Positions 21,239 through 29,900 of a stretch of DNA of 64,000 nt are shown here, one piece after another. Origin of the DNA: Girardinichthys multiradiatus (taxonomy: Eukaryota; Chordata; Actinopteri; Cyprinodontiformes; Goodeidae); NCBI RefSeq assembly GCF_021462225.1, contig NC_061800.1, forward strand, positions 10,263,002 to 10,327,001, read 5' to 3'. Position 1 is the stretch's first letter; each line of letters opens with the position of its first letter. The translations under genes and the position numbers were made by a program. The notes below the pieces were generated by a model. The model was not told the DNA's origin, searched no databases, and saw only the letters and a list, made by a program, of their open reading frames with translations.

Positions 21239-21500
21239 GGCAATCATCATGAGGTTCAGCAACCGGAAACACAAATCTGCTCTGCTGAAACAGGGCAGGT
21301 TCAGACGTGTTCATTAACGAGCCCCTGACCAAGAAAATCGCAGACATCGCAAGGAAGGCCCGGTTCCTGAAGAGGCAGAAGAAGATCCAGTCCACGTAGA
21401 CCACGAACTGTAAAGTCTTCATTAAGCTGATCGGAACACCGGAGGAGGCGAAGTTTCCGGTCGTTCGGGACATCACGGAGTTGGATAAATATAACTGAAC
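21239..21500 (+). pseudogene. LINE ORF1, C-terminal part
   Basis: Resumes the ORF1 nucleic-acid-binding domain after the two inserted elements: NRKHKSALLKQGR, then ADIARKARFLKRQKKIQS, a TAG stop near 21398, and KVFIKLIGTPEEAKF ending ELDKYN and a stop. Part of the domain between the coiled coil and this block is missing as well. It lies about 180 bp before ORF2, the normal LINE order. Confidence 0.6.
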
Positions 21501-21678
21501 TATCTGAAGATCGTTTGAGCACAGGTGATATCACGCACGACTCACTTCACCATGTCACAAGTTACAGGAACTTCTTCACTTATGAAGACAACACTAACAC
21601 CTACAACTGTTAGTGCCAATAACCTGGAGCTGAAGACATTCAGCGATACGGATTAGAAAAGTCAGGACATGGAAGAGG

Positions 21679-22791
21679 ATGTGGATCCAGATAATAACTT
21701 CTTTAATGATATGGTTGATAAATGCTGCTACTACACATCAATACAACAGGGACGTTCAAGTAGATAATAAGCTTTCAATCATACATTTCAATATCAGAAG
21801 TTTATATGCAAACTTTAACAGCATCAAAAACTGTCTGAGCCAGTTTAAACAACCTTTCAGCATCATAGCGATCTCTGAAACCTGGATCAGTCATGAGAAG
21901 GAGGCTGACTTTGAGCTGGAAGGTTATGAGTTCAATTATATCAGCAGAGAAGGGAAACCTGGAGGAGTAGCTGTGTATGTTGATAAAAACTTAAAGTATA
22001 AAATAGTAGAAAACATGACCAGAGTGACTAAAGATGTATTTGAGTGTATAACCGTTGAAATATATATGGAAAAGTCAAAAAATGTCATTGTCAGTTGTAT
22101 TTACAGAGCTCCTGGTTCCAATATGGAAATATACAGACAATGGTTTGAGCAAACATACACAGCTACATCTCAGAAGGTCTTTTTCATCTGTGGGGACTTT
22201 AATATTGATCTACTTAACTCAAATAATCATAAACCTACTGAAGAGTTCATTAACACCATGTATAGTTTGAGCCTGTTTCCCAAAATCACTAGACCCAGCA
22301 GGATCACACTGAACAGTGCCACATTAATAGATAATATATTTACTAATATCTTAGATAATAATACAATAAGTGGATTAATTATTCAGCATATTAGTGATCA
22401 TCTTCCAGTCTTTGTTGAAAGCGACAGTTTCTATATAAACAATAAGGTTAAAAGTAATCCACACTTTAAAAGAGTAAGAACAGAGGAATCAGTCATATCT
22501 TTCAAAGATGATTTACTGAAACACAACTGGGAGTCTGTTTTGCACGAAGATAATGTTGATATAGCATATGAAAATTTTCTAAGTACTTTTAAAGTATTAT
22601 ACGATAAAAACTGTCCATTAATAATGTACTTTCACAAAAACAAATACTCAGAAGCTTCATGGATCACAAAGGGTTTGCAAAATGCCTGGAAAAAAAAGAA
22701 CAAACTTTATAGAGATTTCATAAAGTATAGATCCTTGGAGACGGAGAACAGATATAAGAAATATAAGAATAAATTAACTGCTATTCTATGA
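21679..22791 (+). CDS. LINE ORF2, AP-type endonuclease part
   Basis: A 370-codon open frame forms the N-terminal part of ORF2. APE endonuclease landmarks are all visible: HFNIRSL (metal-binding Asn), ISETWIS (Glu), CIYRAPGS, ICGDFNIDLL (Asp, Asn) and ISDHLPVF (Asp-His). This domain nicks the target to prime reverse transcription. The frame ends at 22791 with a stop, before the RT, so the polyprotein is broken, but the endonuclease itself has no visible lesion. The start is placed at the first ATG of the frame; the real ORF2 start could be further in. Confidence 0.75.
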   Translation: MWIQIITSLMIWLINAATTHQYNRDVQVDNKLSIIHFNIRSLYANFNSIKNCLSQFKQPFSIIAISETWISHEKEADFELEGYEFNYISREGKPGGVAVYVDKNLKYKIVENMTRVTKDVFECITVEIYMEKSKNVIVSCIYRAPGSNMEIYRQWFEQTYTATSQKVFFICGDFNIDLLNSNNHKPTEEFINTMYSLSLFPKITRPSRITLNSATLIDNIFTNILDNNTISGLIIQHISDHLPVFVESDSFYINNKVKSNPHFKRVRTEESVISFKDDLLKHNWESVLHEDNVDIAYENFLSTFKVLYDKNCPLIMYFHKNKYSEASWITKGLQNAWKKKNKLYRDFIKYRSLETENRYKKYKNKLTAIL

Positions 22792-24350
22792 ATAACTAAA
22801 CTGGATTACTACAGTAAATTATTAGATAGAAATAAGATAAACATCAAAGGGATTTGGAAAGTATTAAATAATAATATCAAGAAAAACTCGGAAAAAATTA
22901 ATTTTCCGCAGTTTTTTATAAATAATGATGGCAATTTGGAGGACAGTAATGACGTTCAGAATTTCAATAAATGTTTTGTGAGTGTGCGACTCAAACTGGC
23001 AGAAAAAAATCCCTGATCCTACAACAACTGGAGCTCTGAATGAAACATTAATCAGTAGAAATCCTTATTCTATGTTTCTCACTGCAGTGGGAGGAAAATA
23101 AATTATAGATATTGTCAATAAATGTAAAAGCAAAAGGTCAACTGATTGTGATGGTATTGATATGACAATAATCAAGAAGGTAATTGAGGAAATTATCCAG
23201 CCTCTGATTTACATCTGTAATCTGTCACTTCAATCGGGTAAATTTACAGAAAAGATGAAAATTGCCAAAGTTATTCCACTTTATAAATCTGGGGACAGAC
23301 ACCATTTCACAAATTATAGGCCTGTTTCTCTACTTCCACAGTTTTCCAAAATTTTGGAGAAATTATTTGTGAGTAGATTTGATACATTCATTAATAAACA
23401 TAATCTGCTTTCTGAAAGTCAGTATGGATTCAGATCACAAAGATCTACAGCAATGGCAGTCATGCTTGGACATTGTTTGTGGTGTCCCCCAGGGGTCAGT
23501 ACTGGGGCCAAAATTGTTTATTCTTTACATTAATGACATCTGTAACGTTTCTAAAATACTTAAATTTGTTTTGTTTGCAGTTGATACTAATATCTTTTGT
23601 ACAGGTGATCATTTGGATCAGCTTATGGCTGAAATCAACTTAGAGTTATGTCAACTTAAGATATGGTTTGATATTAACAAATTATCATTAAATTTGGATA
23701 AAACCAAGTATATGTTGTTTGGAAACTGCGGAAACAGAACAAATGTTCAGATCCTAATAGATAATATGACAGTAGAGAGAGTTAAGGAAATTAAGTTTTG
23801 GGGAGTAATGATAGACAATACGACCTCATTTAAAATACATTCAAACAAAAATATCCAGAAGTATTGCTGTTCTCAGAAAAGCTAAATATTTTCTAAATCA
23901 TGCTCCTCTTCATATTCTGTATTGTTCACTTATATTACCTTACTTGAGTTATTGTGTGGAAATATGGGGCAACACCTATAAAACCTCACTGCAACCGTTA
24001 TGCACATTACAAAAAAGGGCCATCAAAACGGTTCATAAGGCAGGATTCCACGACCTTACTAACATACTATTTATAGAGTCCTGCCTCCTCAAACTTCCAG
24101 ATCTGATAGAATTACAAACAGCTCAGCTGATGTATAAAGCTAGAAATAAACAACTACCAGAAAATATTTAAAAGCTGTTCACTGATAGAGTGGTGGGTTA
24201 TGACTACAGGGAAAATCTCAATTTCAGAACCATGAGGGTTCAAACCATCATGAAGAGAATGTGCATTTCAGTCAGTGGTGTGAAGGTCTGGAATAAACTC
24301 CAAAAAGAGTTGAAGCAATGTTCAAGCATGAGTCTGTTTTTTTTAAAAAA
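22792..24350 (+). pseudogene. LINE ORF2, reverse transcriptase part, broken
   Basis: Fragments in order: the RT entry (IAKVIPLYKSGD, NYRPVSLLPQFSKILEK, SESQYGFRSQRST), then after a jump CGVPQGSVLGPKLFILYIND, the catalytic loop FAVDTNIF, and the thumb and C-terminal domain (CVEIWGNTYKTSLQPLCTLQ). The segment between the fingers and GVPQGS, which carries motif A, is absent, and the catalytic loop has Val in place of the first Asp of ADD. Frameshifts lie near 22800, 23460 and 23880. The copy is inactive. Confidence 0.8.
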
Positions 24351-24390
24351 AGGCTCAAACTGATGTTTTTGAACAGGTACTGGGATGAGG

Positions 24391-24868
24391 AGGTGAAGTG
24401 AATGGTATCATATCTGAGCAGTGTGTGTGTGTGTGTGTGTGTCTGCTGTGTGTCTGCATGGGGGGTGCTGGGCCCTCTTCTCTGCTCCTGGTCCTCTGTT
24501 GCTGTAGCCTGACGCTGCAGTTGTTGAAGCCTGGCTTCTCTCGCTGCTCCTCGCTCTGTGCTTCGTGGTGGTGGGGGGCAGGTCAGGGTTCAGGGGACTC
24601 TTGTGGACGGCTTGCTAGTTCAAAGGGGTCCCGGGGATCTTGTCCGCCTCCTTACGCTGTGGTGTTGGGATTGGTGGGGGGAGCTGGTGATGGAGCTGTG
24701 GTGTTGAATTGTGACGATGATGATTGGGGGTTTAGGGGGGTCTCTGAGTGCCGATATACATGAGTGTGAATGTGGATTTAGGCATGATGTGTGGTGTGTT
24801 TGTGTGTGTAGGTATGCATGTGTGCAGCTACATGTATGTATGTGGATGTATATGTATGTATGTGGATG
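24391..24868. repeat. GT-rich low-complexity stretch
   Basis: (GT)n at about 24421-24442, a G-rich section, and gtatgtatgtggat repeats up to the DD36E element. Frames here are compositional artefacts. Confidence 0.6.
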
Positions 24869-24870
24869 TA

Positions 24871-26137
24871 CAGGGGTTGGACAATGAAACTGAAACACCT
24901 GGTTTTAGACCACAATAATTTATTAGTATAGTGTAGGGCCTCCTTTTGCAGCCAATACAGCGTCAATTCGTCTTGGGAATGACATATACAAGTCCTGCAC
25001 AGTGGTCAGAGGGATTTTAAGCCATTCTTCTTGCAGGATAGTGGCCAGGTCACTACGTGATACTGGTGGAGGAAAACGTTTCCTGACTCGCTCCTCCAAA
25101 ACACCCCAAAGTGGCTCAATAATATTTAGATCTGGTGACTGTGCAGGCCATGGGAGATGTTCAACTTCACTTTCATGTTCATCAAACCAATCTTTCACCA
25201 GTCTTGCTGTGTGTATTGGTGCATTGTCATCCTGATACACGGCACCGCCTTCAGGATACAATGTTTGAAACATTGGATGCACATGGTCCTCAAGAATGGT
25301 TCGGTAGTCCTTGGCAGTGACGCGCCAATCTAGCACAAGTATTGGGCCAAGGGAATGCCATGATATGGCAACCCAAACCATCACTGATCCACCCCCATGC
25401 TTCACTCTGGGCATGCAACAGTCTGGGTGGTACGCTTCTTTGGGGCTTCTCCACACCGTAACTCTCCTGGATGTGGGGAAAACAGTAAAGGTGGACTCAT
25501 CAGAGAACAATACATGTTTCACATTGTCCACAGCCCAAGATTTGTGCTCCTTGCACCATTGAAACCAACATTTGGCATTGGCGTGAGTGACCAAAGGTTT
25601 GGCTATATCAGCCCGGCCGTGTATATTGACCCTGTGGAGCTCCCGACGGACAGTTCTGGTGGAAACAGGAGAGTTGAGGTGCACATTTAATTCTGCTGTG
25701 ATTTGGGCAGCCGTGGTTTTATGTTTTTTGGATACAATCCGGGTTAGCACCCGAACATCCCTTTCAGACAGCTTCCTTTTGCGTCCACAGTTAATCCTGT
25801 TGGATGTGGTTCGTCCTTCTTGGTGGTATGCTGATATTACCCTGGATACCGTGGCTCTTGATACATCACAAAGACTTGCTGTCTTGGTCACAGATGCGCC
25901 AGCAAGACGTGCACCAACAATTTGTCCTCTTTTGAACTCTGGTATGTCACCCATAATGTTGTGTGCATTTCAATATTTTGAGCAAAACTGTGCTCTTACC
26001 CTGCTAGTTGAACCTTCACACTCTGCTCTTACTGGTGCAATGTTCAATCAATGAAGACTGGCTACCAGGCTGGTCCAATTTAGCCATGAAACCTCCCACA
26101 CTAAAATGACAGGTGTTTCAGTTTCATTGTCCAACCC

Positions 26138-26140
<3 letters not shown>
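24871..26140 (-). mobile_element. DD36E Tc1/mariner transposon, copy 1, complete
   Basis: A 1270-bp element with 31-bp terminal inverted repeats, identical at both ends (24871-24901 and 26110-26140, starting caggggttgg). It is flanked by TA at 24869-24870 and 26141-26142, the target duplication of this superfamily. It holds one open transposase gene on the minus strand. The right flank is a (TA)n tract. All parts needed for mobility are present by inspection. Confidence 0.9.
24923..25954 (-). CDS. Tc1/mariner DD36E transposase, copy 1
   Basis: 343 codons, the usual Tc1/mariner length, starting MGDIPEFKRGQIVGARLAG. Residues about 1-110 form the paired helix-turn-helix DNA-binding region (SVTKTASLCDVSRATVSRV; second part ITAELN to RTVRREL), with basic CGRKRKLS between. 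The catalytic domain shows VLFSDESTF, YQDDNAPIH and SPDLNIIEPLW. I count 36 residues between the second Asp and the Glu, giving DD36E, the spacing of the family described in animals as Incomer. No stop or frameshift. It cuts and pastes the element in the nucleus. Compared with copy 2 it differs at about a dozen residues, including Trp at WRVTAK where copy 2 has Gly. Confidence 0.92.
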   Translation of the reverse strand: MGDIPEFKRGQIVGARLAGASVTKTASLCDVSRATVSRVISAYHQEGRTTSNRINCGRKRKLSERDVRVLTRIVSKKHKTTAAQITAELNVHLNSPVSTRTVRRELHRVNIHGRADIAKPLVTHANAKCWFQWCKEHKSWAVDNVKHVLFSDESTFTVFPTSRRVTVWRSPKEAYHPDCCMPRVKHGGGSVMVWVAISWHSLGPILVLDWRVTAKDYRTILEDHVHPMFQTLYPEGGAVYQDDNAPIHTARLVKDWFDEHESEVEHLPWPAQSPDLNIIEPLWGVLEERVRKRFPPPVSRSDLATILQEEWLKIPLTTVQDLYMSFPRRIDAVLAAKGGPTLY

Positions 26141-26177
<37 letters not shown>

Positions 26178-26940
26178 TGTTGTTGTGAATTTTGGATCAA
26201 AAACATAGATGTTAATCGGGAAGGTTACTTAAAGTTAATCTAAGTGCAATTAGAGGGAGAAGGGGTATGAAAAATAAGTTTTACTTCTTCATACCCCTTT
26301 TCAGATAATTTATATTAATCAATCTTCAATGTCAGATCTCAGGTTAAATATAAGGACAAGTTTAATTATTGGAAAATGTTTATTTTACTAGTTTCTATTT
26401 ATGTTCAAATTAAGTTAATTTATTTGGAACTGGAAATTTAATTTAATGTTTACCAAACACTTCTTCGTATGGTATTTGGATATTTGTTTGTTTGTTTTAA
26501 GTATTTCTGAAATTGATTTATTTATTTACTGTTATTTGTCATTGTCTGAAATAAATTATTCAAATTAAAATTTAAAATTAAATTAATCAAATTAAATTAA
26601 TTAAATTTAAAAATAATTATTAATTAAAATATCCAAGCACATCGAAGGAAAGTTGAGTGGAATGAAAAACTGGTTAAAAATAAAAACAGGACTTGGCACC
26701 TGCGCATGCTGCCAAACGTAACAATACCTGGTTTAGGACCATATCACTGTGCTTGATTGGCAAGAAAGCTTACCTGATCTGAACACTATGGAGAATTAAG
26801 TATTTGCAAAATACATTTATTTTCCAATAATGTTCCAATTTATTGGATAACTTACTTAAAAAAGTATTGTTAAACCAACATCAGACAAGGCACTGCAACT
26901 ATTGACAATGAATGTTGGATTAATGGATCTAATCATGTTT
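26141..26940. other. (TA)n tract and AT-rich DNA, no gene seen
   Basis: (TA)n covers 26141-26169, followed by poly-T and strongly AT-rich sequence. It is probably upstream flank of the host gene; no promoter could be identified. Confidence 0.5.
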
Positions 26941-26970
26941 GTTATGTTTGTTTTTGAAGGAAGCCAGAAG

Positions 26971-29900
26971 ATGCCATGTCTTTCAAGTGAGTGATCATCT
27001 CAGCCCAGTGGTGCCGATTGTATGGCAGCCTCACTTCTGTCAGTCTGCCCCAGGGCAGTTGTGGCCTCAATGTAGCTTACCACAGTCAGAGTGTAAATGT
27101 GTGCATGAATGGTGGGATGACTGATCATAATGTAAAGTACAATATTCAAATACAGGCCATTTACTATTTACCATGTAAATAAGCATCTTGTTCTGATTTG
27201 CTCTGTTTTGTTCATGTTTTTTTCTGCTTAATCTTTTGTTAAACAGAACCAGTTCAAGTCGAGACAATCACTACAGGGGAAACCTGTGGTGCTGATGTAG
27301 CTCTGATGGACCAAGTAAAAAGGAAGGTAAAGCTGGAGGGCACAAACCAGGATGGTCAATGCCTCATTGTTTTCTGTCCAATCACATCCCGTGTCGGTTC
27401 AGATGTGGAGGCAGCCATGCAGAACATTCCATGTAAGTAATCAGGCAACATTTTCAAGTGATGATTTAATTTATTAAGGGGAAAAAAGCTAAACTAACCT
27501 TGATCAATGTTGAAAATGTGCTTTCCCCACTTGTAAAATTATAAATTAACTGTGATTAGCAGAAATTTTAAAGTTGAGTTCAGTTTCACTAGCCGCACCA
27601 AAATCCTATCCGACATGAAGTAGGCTAAAAGATCTCAAAAAGTAACACATAATGCCAATTTCTAAAGAAATTCAAGAACAGATGAGAAACAAAGTCATTG
27701 ACATCCATCAGTCTAGAAAGTGTTCTAAGGATTTGAAACCCCCAACAAACTACAAGCTATATGTTTATCAAACAATGGGCAATACATGGAAGACTAGTGG
27801 AAACTTCCCCGGAGTGTCTGACCGATTGATGTTACTCCAAGAGTACATCAAAGACTCATCCAGGAGGTCCAAAAGGAATCCAGAACATCATGTAAAGTAC
27901 TGCAGGCCACACTTGCTTCAATTAAGGTCAGTGTTAATGGTTCCAAAATAAAAAGAATGGGCAATAATGACATCTATAAAAGAATTTCAAGGACAAAAAA
28001 CAGTTAATATTCTCCAAAACTTTAGGGAAGATATTTTTTGGACTGACGAGAAAAAATTGGAAGGTCTATCTTCTGTAACATCTGGCACATAAACCTAATG
28101 CAGAACATCGTACCAACAGTCAAACATGGGGGTACACATCTGAATAGCTAAAAAAACAAAATGGTCTCAGAGTGGCTTTATGAAAATCCAAACTTACATC
28201 TGAATGATACTCTGTGGCAAGACCTTCCTCCACAGTTATGTTAAAGACTCTTTGCTACAATGCGCACTAGATCATAGTTGGGGTTTTTTTTTGGTTTCTT
28301 TTTTTATAAAATAGTTTTGCAGTTGTTGCTACCAAGGGTGGTACAATCAGTTAACCAGGCAGTTACTTTTACACGTGAGTAGTTTGGCTTGAATTAGGGC
28401 TGGGCAATATTTTGGATATATCAAATTCATTAAATACAGTGTTACTTGTTCCAGGTGTGAGGTCTTAAATGTGACGATCGAGTAAAAACGGCAACCATTG
28501 ACTGTCTACATATACAAGTCCTTCTCAAAATATTAGCATATTGTGATAAAGTTCATTATTTTCCATAATGTCATGATGAAAATTTAACATTCATATATTT
28601 TAGATTCATTGCACACTAACTGAAATATTTCAGGTCTTTCATTGTCTTAATACGGATGATTTTGGCATACAGCTCATGCAAACCCAAAATTCCTATCTCA
28701 CAAAATTAGCATATTTCATCCGACCAATAAAAGAAAAGTGTTTTTAATACAAAAAACGTCAACCTTCAAATAATCATGTACAGTTATGCACTCAATACTT
28801 GGTCGGGAATCCTTTTGCAGAAATGACTGCTTCAATGCGGCGTGGCATGGAGGCAATCAGCCTGTGGCACTGCTGAGGTCTTATGGAGGCCCAGGATGCT
28901 TCGATAGCAGCCTTTAGCTCATCCAGAGTGTTGGGTCTTGAGTCTCTCAACGTTCTCTTCACAATATCCCACAGATTCTCTATGGGGTTCAGGTCAGGAG
29001 AGTTGGCAGGCCAATTGAGCACAGTGATACCATGGTCAGTAAACCATTTACCAGTGGTTTTGGCACTGTGAGCAGGTGCCAGGTCATGCTGAAAAATGAA
29101 ATCTTCATCTCCATAAAGCTTTTCAGCAGATGGAAGCATGAAGTGCTCCAAAATCTCCTGATAGCTAGCTGCATTGACCCTGCCCTTGATAAAACACAGT
29201 GGACCAACACCAGCAGCTGACACGTCACCCCAGACCATCACTGACTGTGGGTACTTGACACTGGACTTCTGGCATTTTGGCATTTCCTTCTCCCCAGTCT
29301 TCCTCCAGACTCTGGCACCTTGATTTCTGAATGACATGCAGAATTTGCTTTCATCCGAAAAAAGTACTTTGGACCACAACAGTCCAGTGCTGCTTCTCTG
29401 TAGCCCAGGTCAGGCGCTTCTGCCGCTGTTTCTGGTTCAAAAGTGGCTTGACCTGGGGAATGCGGCACCTGTAGCCCATTTCCTGCACACGCCTGTGCAC
29501 GGTGGCTCTGGATGTTTCTACTCCAGACTCAGTCCACTGCTTCCGCAGGTCCCCCAAGGTCTGGAATCGGCCCTTCTCCACAATCTTCCTCAGGGTCCGG
29601 TCACCTCTTCTCGTTGTGCAGCGTTTTCTGCCACACTTTTTACTTCCCACTGAGGTGCCTTGATACAGCAATCTGGGAACAGCCTATTCGTTCAGAAATT
29701 TCTTTCTGTGTCTTACCCTCTTGCTTGAGGGCGTCAATAGTGGCCTTCTGGGCAGCAGTCAGGTCGGCAGTCTTACCCACGATTGGGGTTTTGAGTGATG
29801 AACCAGGCTGGGAGTTTTAAAGGCCTCAGGAATCTTTTGCAGGTGTTTAGAGTTAACTCGTTGATTCAGATGATTAGGTTCATAGCTCGTTTAGAGACCC

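Larger units (their letters stand above)
18080..24390 (+). mobile_element. CR1/I-like LINE, heavily interrupted
   Basis: In order: ORF1 start (18122), ORF1 coiled coil (18845-19000), two nested DNA elements (19015-21238), ORF1 C-terminal part (21239-21500), ORF2 endonuclease (21679-22791) and RT (22800-24350). The parts fit one LINE read on the plus strand. ORF1 is further split between about 18245 and 18845 by about 600 bp that breaks the frame. The exact clade (CR1, Rex, Jockey or I) cannot be fixed by eye. Confidence 0.75.

Noticed and set aside
25002..26054. Several plus-strand frames across the DD36E transposon
   Set aside because: Antisense shadows of the transposase gene; the same frames recur in copy 2.
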